Notes under the pieces: model-generated
What the model was told of the DNA's origin: nothing
What the model saw: the letters and a program-made list of their open reading frames with translations, nothing else
The model's database searches: none
Part shown: positions 43,858 through 56,100 of the stretch, piece by piece
Position numbering within the stretch: the stretch's first letter is position 1
How the letters are laid out: the number at the start of each line of letters is the position of its first letter
Made by a program: the position numbers and the translations under genes
Source: Daphnia pulex
Taxonomy: Eukaryota > Arthropoda > Branchiopoda > Diplostraca > Daphniidae
Direction: 5' to 3'
DNA: 64,000 bases
Assembly (NCBI RefSeq): GCF_021134715.1
Contig: NC_060027.1
Span: 5,642,001-5,706,000 of the forward strand

Positions 43858-44961
43858 AACAAAGTAAACAACGTAGAATAAAAACCACTTTTCCGGCAGT
43901 TAAGCCTAAAGTTGTACAGCTATTACCATTACCAGCAACCAATCGTTCATGGATCTCACTGAAACACTGCATTTTGTCGAAATATGGAAAGTTAAATTGA
44001 ATAAACCGTACAAGGAAACTACTGCGATGTCACCATCCTAGTTTTTCTCACGTGTTACCTGTCTATCAGTAAGTCCAATATCAGATGGAGAATTGGCGAT
44101 GCTAATCACTATTTGCCTATAACGCGGAATTTCACCAAATACTTTCGACGCCATGACATATTCAGTTTGCTTTCAATGGCACGAAATGTACCTTTCAAGT
44201 CGCAGCCGCAGTTGGATGTCCTTTCCTTGTAAAACTCCCACTCCTTTCGGGAAAAATTGACGGAACCGACTAGTTTGTGCCCGAGTTCATCGAAAAGTGA
44301 AAAGCCGACAGGAAAGTAATACGTATTCTCCAACCAACTGTATCAAGGTGTTGAATGGGATTGCTGAGCGAGCAACAACTGGGGTAGCACAGTTATCCCT
44401 TTGTGCCTAAGACGAACCAAGGAACCTTGTTAGGCAGATTGCAGTTGCAGTGGATTGAGGAATAATACTACTTACAACTTGGGTACGAGTACTACCACAC
44501 AACTTGTATTAGTACTCGGGCACTAGTTTCTTTAAGACAGCCCGCAAATTCTCAGCATATTTGTAAGACACTCTGTAACAAAGAAAAATGGAGAACAGAT
44601 TACACAATAATGTACTACTTACACCACTTATCATTTAGGCGCCCCACTGTGGATGTAGTTAATACTCATCAAATTCTTTTCTTCCGCTTGCCAGCTGGAG
44701 AAACTCCCTAACCGAACGAGGAAGTTAGGGCACGTTAATGCCCAGAATTTCCGTCTGGACAACCGTATTTGTGAGTTAAGTAAATTTGTATCTACCTCCC
44801 AAAAATCCTGCACAAATGCACACACATTCAACATCACCGCCAATTTTTGTCTTGGAAATAAAACAACAAACCAAATCGATTAATCAATTTTTACCACATG
44901 TTCTCTGGGCTGTCCCTGGGGAACAGCGATAAATCCGCATCGATTACATAGTGAGGAAAGG
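43858..44961. other. No gene recognised
   Basis: Minus-strand frames of 74 codons (44,109-44,333) and 70 codons (44,631-44,843) look moderately protein-like (Trp- and Phe-containing) but match nothing I know and are not joined by clear splice sites. Confidence 0.4.
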
Positions 44962-45085
44962 ATGGCGGGTTCGGATAACTCTTCTGTTCCTGTGTCTTCT
45001 CGTTCTCCTGCTCCTTCTTCAGGTTGCAATAAGGAAGCAAAAGTGGCAATAATGATATTTCCTCGTTGGGAAAGCCCAGTGGCCG
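44962..45085 (+). other. Possible first exon of an unknown gene
   Basis: An ATG at 44,962 opens a Ser/Pro-rich frame (MAGSDNSSVPVSSRSPAPSS) that reaches a good donor GCC|GTGAGT near 45,085. No downstream exon was recognised; the region after it meets the Gypsy remnant. 45,086-45,550 otherwise empty. Confidence 0.2.
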
Positions 45086-45550
45086 TGAGTTGTTACTTCG
45101 GCACCATTAACTGCTACGTCTAGATCCTATAATGATCTAATTTCACAATTTTCCTAACATTTCTCATTGCGATACCTAGGGTAGCATATTGTTTTAATGC
45201 GTATTAGTGGAATGCGGGAACATACACTAATAGAAATCTCCACCCTTCACCAGGATTGAACCTATTATCTATTTAGTTAAGTTTTAATGCCTCAGCTAAT
45301 TCGTCATTCTGTAGTCACCTACGACGACTAAATTACGCAACATTTCAGTAACCAACAGAATGCTTTGCAATCACTGTTACCCAAAAATTTACCCTTGGAA
45401 ATCCGAAAGGAAACAACTGACATTACATCCGCCATTTGAATCACACAAGCGCCACTTTTTTATATTCAAAACAAAACAAACAATCAGCGCGACAATACAT
45501 ATGAGAAAAACTAGAACAGGTTAGTGGTGAATAAAAATTAAAAAATAAAA

Positions 45551-46434
45551 TAAAACAGAGTGGCCAGCTACTTTGCAATTCAAGTCTTTACTCCTCTGAG
45601 AACAGAGAATCGAGATCGGCTGTCGGTTCGGCAGGATTTTCAGCTACATTCTCGCTTCCACCATGATCACCAGAAGGGTCCCGAGGAACGCTGCATCCAG
45701 GGGTGGTTACCAAACTTGCCGACACTCCAACTGAGGGAACCTCAGAATGCTGACTCACAGGTGTGCTACTACTTGTGGAAATTACTTCTAAAATGTTTTT
45801 CTGCTAGCCGTGCACTGGATGGGGAGGACAATAAACAACATACGATAGACGAATGCTATTGGACGATCCGGCCAGAGAAAGGGCCGGGAAAACGAACGAG
45901 GTGCCGACATCCTTCGAAATCATTGTCGACATGGGGAATTTCACCGTTGTAGCTGGTTCGCTACTGGGGTTGCGGAGATAAGCCATTCGACTGCAATTAA
46001 TCACCCGGCGATTTCTCCGGAACTCTATTCCGTCATCAAGAGCTTTTACGTAGGAGTTCGGTTGTTGACAAACAATTAAGATGTAACCCAAAAGCCTCCT
46101 TTTTTCCGAATTTCACTCGCACGCGTTGATTAGCCAATTTTTCTAAAACCTGAGCAACATCCCCGCTTCAGACGTTTTGATGCTTGAGGGACTCGGTGAC
46201 AAACGGCAAGCTCCCATGTAGGTCCCGGGACTGCAAAAGAACTGAAGGGGACGGGAGACCATTTTCCAATGGAGTGGATGGAATGGTACGCAAGGTGTCC
46301 TGAAGTGAACGACCATCCTCAATGCACTTGACGAACGCACTTTAGACAGTCTGAACAGCACGTTCAGCCATTCCCTACAACTCTGGATAAAACGCGGGCT
46401 TGAGGTGAGGTGTGCTGGTGGTGAACGATATTTC
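45551..46434 (-). pseudogene. Gypsy pol remnant, part 2 (integrase end), left of Copia
   Basis: The minus strand reads the second half of a Gypsy integrase. Near 46,400-46,360 is the segment around the catalytic Glu (...KPAFYPEL, stop, GMAERAVQTV). It continues with a further stop through SLQDTLRTI and SPSVLLQSRDL. At about 46,050-46,000 is a C-terminal DDGIEFRRNRRV, a motif typical of the end of Gypsy pol. The tail (45,560-45,800) is Ser/Pro/Val-rich. Frames change at least twice. The mid-integrase region between the first and second core Asp is missing. No LTR found. Confidence 0.75.
46430..46434. repeat. 5-bp target duplication (ATTTC), left, of Copia
   Basis: ATTTC is also found at 51,091-51,095. 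Confidence 0.9.
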
Positions 46435-46708
46435 TGTTGAAATGGGCAAACCTCAAGTATTACTGTTTAGTAACACCTTAACTCTTTCTTACTGTTTAGC
46501 CCTATGTGTTGCACCAACCTCTTCTTCCTTCTTCTGACGTGACAAGTGTGAAGCTAGCTCTCTTGACTTTCTGCCACCTACGTGTCAACGTCTCTCCCAA
46601 CTTATACTATCAAGTATTGTATTCATTATTCAATCTATTAAGGTACGTTCATGAATACAATTGATTAAGTGTTGATCTGTGTAAGAATATCCTTGACTTA
46701 AATCAACA
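46435..46708 (+). repeat. 5' LTR of Copia
   Basis: 274 bp from TGTTGA to TCAACA. Confidence 0.93.
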
Positions 46709-46724
46709 GGTTATGGGCCCAGTC
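46709..46724 (+). promoter_or_regulatory. Primer-binding site, initiator tRNA-Met anticodon type
   Basis: GGTTATGGGCCCAG directly after the LTR is the complement of the anticodon arm of eukaryotic initiator tRNA-Met (CTGGGCCCATAACC), not of a tRNA 3' end. Copia-type elements are known to prime from such an internal tRNA-iMet fragment. Confidence 0.85.
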
Positions 46725-46748
46725 CACGAACCCACTATTTAAGTCAAG

Positions 46749-47568
46749 ATGGAAATTTCTATCTCAAAAGATATCAATCATATCGTGAAATTTGACGGAA
46801 GCGATTTCCCACTTTGGAAGCTTGGTTGCTGGCTGATGCTTGAACAACACAACCTAATCCCAATAGTGGATGGAAGCGAAACTATACCAAATGAGGTAAG
46901 GCAATTACACATTTACAAAATAGTCTACGAGTTGATAACTCATGTCTCTAATCTTAGGCAGTGAACGAAGACGGTTTGGTCAACTACACTGAAGCCATAA
47001 CGATCTGGAAGAAAAAGGATGTGCTGGCTCGAAACTTTCCCATAGCCACTATCGAAAAACAGCCCCAACGCACACTGCTGAACTGCAAAACAGCATTCGA
47101 AATGTGGACCAGACTTACTTCCCAACATTTACAGTGCGCTGCTGAGAACAAACATCTTCTCCAGAAACAGTTCTTTGACTATAAGTACAAACCAGGTATT
47201 CACAAAATCACAATCTTGCATCTTCCATTATATAATTACGGGAACATTCTTTTATCCCAGACCATGATATAATGAGTCATATCACAGCTGTTGAGTTCAT
47301 GGCCAACACACTCAGTGACTTAGATCCACCAGTGTCGGATCTTCAAGTTATGACAAAAATAACGTGTACTCTCCCTCCCAGCTACCGACACTTCATATCG
47401 GCCTGGGACAACGTGGCTGAAGCAGACAAAACCATCACTCTTCTCACATCCAGACTCTTTAAAGAAGAGTGCATGACGAAGATGTACAACAACGGTGATC
47501 CTGATCCAAGCTTTGTTCTCGTCGAATTTCCCTCAACAAAACCATTTCTCTTCAAATGGCTCCAGTAG
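46749..47568 (+). CDS. Copia gag region with two spliceable introns
   Basis: The ATG at 46,749 starts a Copia Gag (FDGSDFPLWKLGCWLMLEQH). The frame is interrupted at 46,896-46,957 (62 bp, GAG|GTAAGG ... ATCTTAG|GCA) and at 47,196-47,260 (65 bp, CCAG|GTATTC ... TATCCCAG|ACC). Removing these restores continuous Copia Gag reading (ETIPNE to AVNEDG, and FFDYKYKP to HDIMSH). Without splicing each stretch meets a stop. Further on, the Gag core (LPPSYRHFISAWDNV) is normal. The region from about 47,520 shifts frame at an Arg/Gly-rich stretch, and the zinc knuckle is missing. Confidence 0.75.
46896..46957 (+). other. Putative intron 1 in Copia gag (62 bp)
   Basis: GTAAGG donor and TCTAATCTTAG acceptor; phase 0. 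Confidence 0.7.
47196..47260 (+). other. Putative intron 2 in Copia gag (65 bp)
   Basis: GTATTC donor and TTTTATCCCAG acceptor; phase 1. Confidence 0.7.
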
Positions 47569-50500
47569 ACGTGGAGCAAGAGGAGCTTCACGAGGAGAGG
47601 AGGTATGAGAGGAGGCTTTTCATTCAACTTCACTCCAATTCAACCTGGTACGCGGAGTGTGAAAGGCATTGGTGGCACCAGCTTGTCTGTCCTAGGGACA
47701 AGAAACGTAGAAATATTCGCCCTAATTGATGGTACAGTACACCTCACTGTTATAAAAACAGTACTCTACGTACCCACACTTATAGCAAACCTGTACTCGA
47801 TTGCTGCTGCAACCACAAGTGGAATAGAAGCATACTTTGTTGAAGACGAAGTTATACTCAGCTACGACAACAAGACAATACTTAAAGGACGACTAATCGG
47901 AAAAGGACTTTATCATATGGACCTTACTGTCAAACCAAGTCAATAGGAGTCACTTCTAGCTACACCACGACTAACATCATTGTCGACATGGCACCAACGC
48001 CTTGTCCATGTGAACTACAAAACAATCCTGCAAATGGCGTCCAAACAACTAGTAAGCGGACTCAATCTAGAGGCAGACAGAGAGGTTCCCTCAGTACCAT
48101 GCCCAGGCTGCGTTTACGGGAAAATGCACAGGTCCCCTTTCCCAGAAGGACGTACGAGCAAAAGAAATAGGAGAGCTTATACACTCGGACGTATGTGGCC
48201 CCATGCAAATAGTCACAACCGCCGGTGCCCGATACTTTGTCCTCTTTAAGGATGATTTCAGCGGATGGACAGTAGCCCACTTCATGAAAAATAAATCTGA
48301 AGTTGAATCACTCTTTCAAGCGTTTGTAGCCAGAGTGGAAAATGAGACGAAGAGGAAGGTTCGAGTTTTGCGCTCCGACTACGGAGGAGAATTCATTGGA
48401 AAAACCTTTGCAGACTGGCTGGCCATCAAAGGTATCAAGCATGAAACCAGTGCTCCCCACTCTCCAGAGCAAAACGGCGTAGCGGAGCGAAGTAACAGAA
48501 CCATCATGGAACCCCCAAGAAGCCTCCTCCACTCTAAAGGCATTCCGCTTAAGCTGTGGGCTGAAGCCGTGAACTGTGCCGTGTACACAATAAATAGTAT
48601 TCTCTCACGAACGGGAAGTGTCACACCTTACGAGACATGGTACGGAAGAAAGCCCGACATCTCACATTTGAGAATATTTGGATCAAAAATGTACATTCAC
48701 ATTCCGGACGCAAGCCGCCAGAAGCTAGACGCCAAAAGTCTTCAATGCATCTTTATGGGATATTGTGACACATCAAAGGCCTATCGTGGATAGAACCCGT
48801 TAACACAAAAAATAAAGATAAGCCGTGACGTCTTATTCGACGAACAACCACATCCTATACCTATGTGGATACCTGAAGACACAGAACAATCAAAGGAAAA
48901 CCAACAGACTGGCCCAGCAGACGTTTTCACCTCGAGCCCTATTGATCAGGCCACTCCAATCGTCCCAGACGTCGAGTTTCCATCTGAACAGCCAACAGAA
49001 ATTATTCAAGAGGTCCCGTCTACCTACAATAATAGCAGTCCTGACAACAATCCACCGTTGATCAGAATCCCGACCGAGCCAACACCAGCTGTCATCAAAA
49101 GCAGCACTGAAACAAAAGAAAACGAAACTCAACTAAACTACGACGTACCACACCGCAGATCAGCTAGAGTTGCAATGTACAACGAAAAAAAGAAGGTTTC
49201 ACAGGCAATGTTGGTGTCTGTAGTTTCTCTACTAGGCAACCAATTTGAACCACTTAATTACCAAGAGGCAATTTCATGTGAGGAGGCAACGCTTTGGAAG
49301 TCAGCGATAAAAGAGGAATATCTCTCACTCATCAAAAACGGAACATGGATCCTAATGCCGCTCCCAGCTGGACAAAAAACCATCAAAAGCCAGTGGATCT
49401 TTTAAGTGAAACCAGGTCTCAATGGTGCGCCCCCAAGATTTAAGGCGCGACTAGTGGCCAAGGGCTACACCCAACGCAAAGGAATCGACTATGGAGAAAC
49501 TTATGCCCCAGTAGTAACCTACGACTGCCTCCGTGTCATACTCTCTATGGCTGCGGCGCTGGATCTCGAACTTATCCAACTGGATATTAAAACGGCCTTC
49601 TTATATGGACATCTAGAAGAAGAACTTTATCTAGAGCAGCCAGACGGTTTCATCGACCCCGAAAACAAATAAAATGTGTGTCTGCTGAAGAAGTCGATCT
49701 ATGGACTTAAACAGGCTCCGCGCATGTGGAATCAAGAATTCAACAAATTTCTGGTGAAGTTCGGTTTGACCCGCAGTACAACCGATCCATGTGTCTACTT
49801 CCGCCGTCAACAAGAGGAGATTACGTATGTTGCCATCTATACTGGATAGGTATGCTACGATGGATTGGTATGCAGCAACCACCCAACTACAGTCAACACC
49901 ATTCTTGAACATCTGAAGAACCACTTTGACATGCGAACAATGGCCGCAGATCGATTCGTGGGGATCGAAATCACTAGAAGACGAGAACACCGCAAAATCT
50001 TAATCACCCAATCATATTTCATAACTAAAATCCTGAACAAATTTAAAATGGAGTCATGCCATCCAAAAACTATTCCATCTGATCCGAGCGGAAGATTGAC
50101 ACCAGCTATGGCGCCAACCAACGAAGAAGAAGAACTGTCAATGCAAACTACCCCCTACTAAGAAGCCGTCGGTTGCTTCCTGTACCTGACGTCTACGACT
50201 CGACCAGACATTGCTTTCGCAACCAATTAAGTCGCTAGATTCAGTCACAACCCTAGACCTTTCCACTGGGAAGGAGTCAAACGAATCCTATCGTATTGAT
50301 CAGTAACCCGCAATCACGGTCTATGTTTCAGTGGAGGCTCCAGTAGTACACTTACAGGCTTTACAGATGCGGACTATGCTGGAGATGTTGAAACACGACG
50401 CTCAACCACTGGATATGTATTTCATACTCCACGGAGGACCCGTCGCCCTGGGCTGCAAGCGGCAGAAATGCACAAGTCTCTCAACAACCGAATCCGAGTA

Positions 50501-50863
50501 CATTGCGGCCTGCGAATCAACACGAGAAGCTGTCTGGTTAAACGACTACTTACTGAATTAGGACTGCAAGAAACGAATCCCATTCCTTTACTCTACGATA
50601 ACCAGAGTGCTAACCGTCTCGTGCGTAATCCGGATTCACACCAACGCAACAAGCACATTGACGTCAAATACCATTACATTCGGGATCAACAGGAAGGAGG
50701 AGAAATCAATATCTTGTATTTTGATACCAATAATCAACTGGCCGACATTCCAACCAAACCTTTGGCAGCCGCCCGCTTCAATTGGCTAAGAGAAGAAATC
50801 GGGATCAAAGATCAAGTGTTGAAATGGGCAAACCTCAAGTATTACTGTTTAGTAACACCTTAA
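47569..50863 (+). pseudogene. Copia pol, multiply disrupted
   Basis: 47,605-47,946 is the end of the protease region (GIGGTSLSVLG, LYVPTLIANLYSI); the active-site Asp segment is deleted. After a stop at 47,944 comes the integrase zinc region (WHQRLVHVNYKT, CPGCVYGKMHRSPFP). After a frameshift near 48,150 comes the core (FKDDFSGW, SPEQNGVAERSNR). Further stops lie near 48,791, 49,403, 49,670, 50,159, 50,227 and 50,298. The polymerase (KARLVAKGYTQ, LDIKTAFLYG, SIYGLKQAPRMW) has its catalytic Y-x-D-D box wrecked near 49,840-49,870. RNase H (DADYAGD) and the tail (HIDVKYHYIRDQ) are still recognisable. The copy cannot make its own Pol. Confidence 0.9.
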
Positions 50864-51090
50864 CTCTTTCTTACTGTTTAGCCCTATGTGTTGCACCAAC
50901 CTCTTCTTCCTTCTTCTGACGTGACAAGTGTGAAGCTAGCTCTCTTGACTTTCTGCCACCTACGTGTCAACATCTCTCCCAACTTATACTATCAAGTATT
51001 GTATTCATTATTCAATCTATTAAGGTACGTTCATGAATACAATTGATTAAGTGATGATCTGTGTAAGAATATCCTTGACTTAAATCAACA
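50817..51090 (+). repeat. 3' LTR of Copia
   Basis: 274 bp. The RNase H tail frame runs a short way into it. Followed by ATTTC. Confidence 0.93.
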
Positions 51091-52230
51091 ATTTCAACCA
51101 CGCAGGGACACTTGCTGAAGTAATCCACCGCCAACAAATAATCCTTCCCAGCGAGCTGAACAAAATCGGTGACGACACGCTGGAAGGGGTATTCCGGAAT
51201 TTCTGTTGGATAGAGTGATTGGGCCGGATTGTTATGACGTCATTTCTGACAGATGGTGTAACCGGCAACTAAATTTATGATTTGTTTGGTGTACCCTGGC
51301 CAATAGATAACCGATTTAGCTCTCTCTAAACACATTATTTTTCCAAAATAACCGTCATGAATCTGTTGCAGCATGTCTTGCATAAAGGAAAACGGACAGC
51401 CACCTGTTGGCAGCGAAGGAGAAGGCCGCCTGCAGTTGATAGATCCGCTCTCTCCGGCAAAAATTGTTTTGAAGGGACAGGACAGTCTTGTTTGTGTACG
51501 GGCCAACCATTCTCTGTTAAACCGATCACCAATTGCAGAGTTGAATCTTCCGTCGTTGCTGCAGCATAATTGTCTTTAACTGTTGACCCCGAAAGTGCAT
51601 AGTTGACAACCACGTGGACCTGTTCTTCTTCATAACGCGGTGAAAAATCAGTAGAATACTCCCGTGGCTCCGGGGCTCTGCTTAACGTATCAGCCAAGTA
51701 CAGTTATTTCCTGTGCTTATACTGGAGCTTATTACTATAGGTCTGAAAATGCAGACGCAGGCGCTGAATTCTCAGTGTACATAAGCCTATTGGCTTATAA
51801 AGAAGACCAACGAGAGGCTTGTGATCTGTCTTGACAATCACTTGGTTCCCATACACGTAATGTTGAAAATGTTGTATCCCGAATTGCACCGCTAGCAACT
51901 CTTTTTCTATTAGAGCGTATCGGCGCTGCGTCTTCGTTGATGCCCATGACGCAAATTTCAAGAGGTTGGCCTGCTTCAAGTAAGACTGCTCTTACTCCAA
52001 AAGGGAATGCGTCAACTTGAAACTGTCACTGGCATAGCGGTGTCAAATAATCGTAGAACTGGTGTCGATCCCACTAGATCCTTGACGGACTGAAAAATTT
52101 GAGCACTTCCGCTGTCCCTGGCCCACTCCACTTTTTAGTAAGTCTCCTAACGACTTAGTAACTGACGACCGATTTTTGCAGAATTTTGACAAATAGTTTA
52201 CCATCCCAGTAAACGTTGAAGATCTCCGTA
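51091..52230 (-). pseudogene. Gypsy pol remnant, part 1 (tether, RNase H, integrase start), right of Copia
   Basis: Reading leftward on the minus strand: a polymerase-RNase H tether (about 52,220-52,040), then RNase H with RRYALIEKELLAVQFG and VKTDHKPLVGLL (51,979-51,704), then ADTLSRAPEP (51,697 onward), an integrase zinc region with IHDGYFG (Tyr where the second His is expected) and CQK (51,360-51,240), and the start of the core with VTDFVQLAGKDYLLAVDYFS (51,200-51,110). Several frame changes. It joins part 2 at the Copia target site, and both parts were one sequence before Copia inserted. Confidence 0.8.
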
Positions 52231-53149
52231 CGAAACTTTAAGCCAGTTCTGTACTAGAAATAGCTACGAAGTTAGGGGTATTTAGCTAGGAATTTTCAGT
52301 TAAAAATTTTTAATTCCACATTGGAAATTTTATGATAGTTTTAGCTTTTTTATAGGTTAAATAGCTATTAACATAATTGCTTAAAATCTTAGGTTTTTAA
52401 TGCATTAAGTAGCATGAAACTTATAAGCTTTAAATTCTAGAATAAAGGTAGCTTGAAACTCATTGGTTTTATGACCATATTAAATAAAGAATAAAAAAAA
52501 TATATTTTCACACAAAACCTTGTTATTTATATTAAACCCTTGGTTTAATAATTTTTGTCCATGTTACAAGAAAGACTTCGATTAAACGAAACCACACACA
52601 TTTTTACATTTAAAATAAACAAAATAAGATTACGAGCAATTTCAAAGTTCAATTATAGTTTTGGCCACTTCTGAAGTCTATCGCGTTCCATTTAACATCA
52701 TCATGTTACAAAGCTTGACAGAAACGGCAGGGGAAAATGGCCTGTTAAGAAAATCTCACCAGCAGGGAATAACTTGAAAGATAATCTTATTCCTTTTTAT
52801 TGAAGGATCCATGCAGGGGCTTGTTGTGTACGTTTTGTTTGTGATTTCATGACGCAATACACTTTCTAATAATAATGAAAAAAAAGAAGTTGAAAATGGA
52901 AAAAAAGTAGAAGAAAAAGAAAAAAATGGAGGAAGGAAAGAATGTGAAATCTGTTTAACTCAAAAGTGGGTATACAGAAAAACGTCGTCTTGAACGGATC
53001 TTGTAGAAATGTTCGCAGATTTATTCTGATTGTACTTCATTATCGGCATCCTCAACGATCAACTTCTCTCATAACTTGTGAGCCGTATGCTGTTAACTTA
53101 GTAGTTTGGATGTGATACAAGGATGAACCATGGATTGATCAATTGCCAA
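52231..53149. other. No gene recognised
   Basis: Very AT-rich from 52,240 to 52,620. The remainder up to 53,150 has no frame of note. Confidence 0.5.
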
Positions 53150-56100
53150 ACTTGTGTTTTGTTCCCCAAAATTCCACAATGAAACCTGAAATGAAAAAAT
53201 AAACCTTAAAATTTTGTAAATTGTTCGTTCTTATGGTCGATTTACTCTTAATTGCTTGGACATCTTCCTTGAGAAAGGCAGGTTTTGCTGGATTATTTGT
53301 CTTATCAGTGGGTGCCTTCTTTCCGGTTAGGCTGTGTTTTGACATGAATTTCCTATCCCACAGCGCTTCAATGATAATATTTTATCATTTTTCTCATGTC
53401 CCTGTGTATAATATGTAACAACTAGAGTTATCCTTTATAAAACAAACAATCCTAAAAAAACTCACCTTTTTTTAACCAGCTTTCCCATATGAAATTGCGG
53501 TTGCTAACGGATTTTGATGCATCGTTGTCTCTTAATCTTTGCGAAGCTTCACTAGGTTAGTTCTTCTACCACTTTCACTTCTTTCTAACTGAACACGTGA
53601 TTGTTGATCATTTACTTGACTAATTTTAAAGGTTTCAAAAGTTGTGTGTACTAGAGCCAACCCTTCATTAAGACCTAATAGGATCGAAATAGTCAAGATA
53701 ACAATAAAGTGTGAAGAATTTTAAAGAGAAAACTTACTTTTTGGCCGAGGCCTGGAGATTCAATTATTTCAGGAAGTTTATTTCTTCTTGTAAAAGAAGA
53801 ATAGTAGCATCTTTTCGAATAATATGCGATTGCAATATCACTCAATTTCTAGCTCAACGGTAGAATCTCGAATTTGCTCGTTGAGGAACCAGATTTGATT
53901 TTGAAGCTCATCGATTTTATACTTGTATTCACAACGGCTATGCAACTCAGCATAAACTGGCCCCGTCGTTCGGTCATCCTTAAACGGAAAATAAAAATAA
54001 ATAAATACATAATTCTTACAATCATGTTGTATTTACCAGCAAATGCTTTTGGTTTTCTTTTTTTGTGTTTTTTGTGGGGAGGGGGAGTGTCAAACATGTT
54101 GACGACCAAAGAAGTAAGAATCTGAGAGTCATAATTCTTTGCCACTGACTTCTTGTTTCTTTTTGGTGTGACAAATTTTTCTTGCTGCTCATTTTCCTTG
54201 CTGTGATTTGTATTGTTCTAAAAAAATCATCGGTTATTGTAATTTACTATTATCCCTGGTAGCCCAGCCCATCTACTGGATGTCCATTGGATATCTGAAC
54301 ATTATAGGATTTCCGTCTAGGTCCCAATGGACGTAATCTAGACGTTGCTCTGAGATATCTCTTGGAACGACCATTCATGGATGTCCTGTGGACGTAAATC
54401 TAAGATGAAATAGGGATAAGAAACTGCATCATAAAATAACATCCTATGGACCGACCTACGGATCGCGTTATCAAATTTCTTGTTTTTCTTCTATACGACA
54501 TCAAGTCAAGCTGAGTAGCTGACGGCATTCAAACTGCCCTATTTTACTTATTTATTCACGAATCTTTCTCGCCAGTTTATTTTTTATTGAACCAAATGAA
54601 AACAGAAAAGGCAGATGCGCTCGTTACCGTGGGACCAGCGCATCAACAGGTTGTTGCGATAGAGTGAGCACATCCATCTCTCCGCTCATTTCCACCTATC
54701 CATCAGCCAACTTAAAAAAAAATTCACGCCGTACACAAATTGCTACATACAATAATTTTCCGTGCAGTAGTAGTAGCCTACATAAAATAAATATCAAAAT
54801 TCCGAGTTCATCATTTAAAAAGGAATTTCTTCGTTTCATTTTGGGGGGGTTAAAGAAGAAAACTCTTAGCGACCAACCGACCAGCGGCCAAGGTATTTCA
54901 ATAGCCAACCCATGGGAGGAGAGGGAACTCTCATAAACGTGATGAGCTCAGGCTCGAACGCAGGTGCTATAGACCCGCTTAAAGACAGAGAAAATGAGAA
55001 TCGGGGGAGATACATTTATACCGTCGTTATAGATCGTATTGTCGACAGTTTGCTGTTGTGCTGCGCAGACTTCAAAGGGATAAAGAACGGTAGGATTTAT
55101 CTTATCCCATTTCGTCGCTGCAACTCACGCTGCAACCGCGTCGGCTGAGATAGATACTAGATATAGGCAGACCAAAGCCATTTATATGTATAGTTTGGTA
55201 GAAGACAGGGGAAAAACTATAACGTCTGTTAGTCAAGGTTTTCCTGTGACGTTCGGTATGCTCTCACGAAAGAGGAGCAGAAAAAAGCGGGAAATATTGG
55301 GGAGAAATTTGAACCGCCAAAAATTTAGCTGCCAATAACACAAACCAAATAATAAAAAAGTGGTCGGTTAAACAAAATAAATGCCTAATTTTATTTTAAA
55401 AAATAGTGTTCTGCATTTTCTGTTCACATTTACTTAGTTAAAAACTCGTATTTCCTCCCAAAATTTCTCTATTTTAAAATTTTGCGCTTATTGACTTTAC
55501 ACAATTGACTGAAATTTCGTGAAATTTCTGACACACCGTCGTCTGATGGTCCCAATGCCCCAGATTATGACGTCTGTCTGTCGGAAATTAAATAAAGTTG
55601 AAATTCCTCTATTTTTTAAGATATAGTTCAGATTTTCTAAACAAAGTTGATTTTTTACCGTTCCCGCCGACTTTAAGATCGCGTCACGCTTGAACGCTCC
55701 GGCCGCCAGTCGACAGACGTGGCTTTTCGTGTGTGTCATATCCCCAAACCATATTTTAACCTTAAACCTTTTGCTAATTCATTGTCATTTTTTGTCGCCT
55801 AGCTCCCAGACTATTTTTGAAATTAAAAATTATATGTCTTCAGACGTCTAAGTTTACATCCAGTTGGATATCCAAATAGATGTCTCGTGGATATCTCATT
55901 TTTATGTCATACGAAGTGACATTTGGATTATCGCTGGATGCTCAAGGGACATAAAACTGGACGTCAAGTTCGTCTGTCAATCCATCTCCTGGATCTCCAA
56001 GGGATATCTCTGTGCTACTTGGAGTAGATGTTTTTCCAGCAAAAATAACTTGGATGTTGTGTTGCCCACTGATTTTACATTCTATGATTAGCACGTTTTC

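Larger units (their letters stand above)
46435..51090 (+). mobile_element. Ty1/Copia LTR retrotransposon, coding region broken
   Basis: 4,656 bp with 274-bp LTRs (46,435-46,708 and 50,817-51,090) that differ at about two positions, and a 5-bp target duplication. Order gag, protease remnant, integrase, reverse transcriptase, RNase H is the Copia order. It has inserted into the older minus-strand Gypsy remnant. The near-identical LTRs say recent insertion, while the coding region carries many stops and frameshifts. Confidence 0.94.

Noticed and set aside
45195-45310. tRNA-like sequence on the minus strand (GGTTCAATCC with TAGCTGAGGC)
   Set aside because: B-box-like and A-box-like words are present, but the acceptor and anticodon stems do not pair; at best a fossil.
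53870-53930. A-box-like TAGCTCAACGGTAGAAT read as a tRNA
   Set aside because: No B box. The region is better explained as the helical exon of the minus-strand BEN-like gene.
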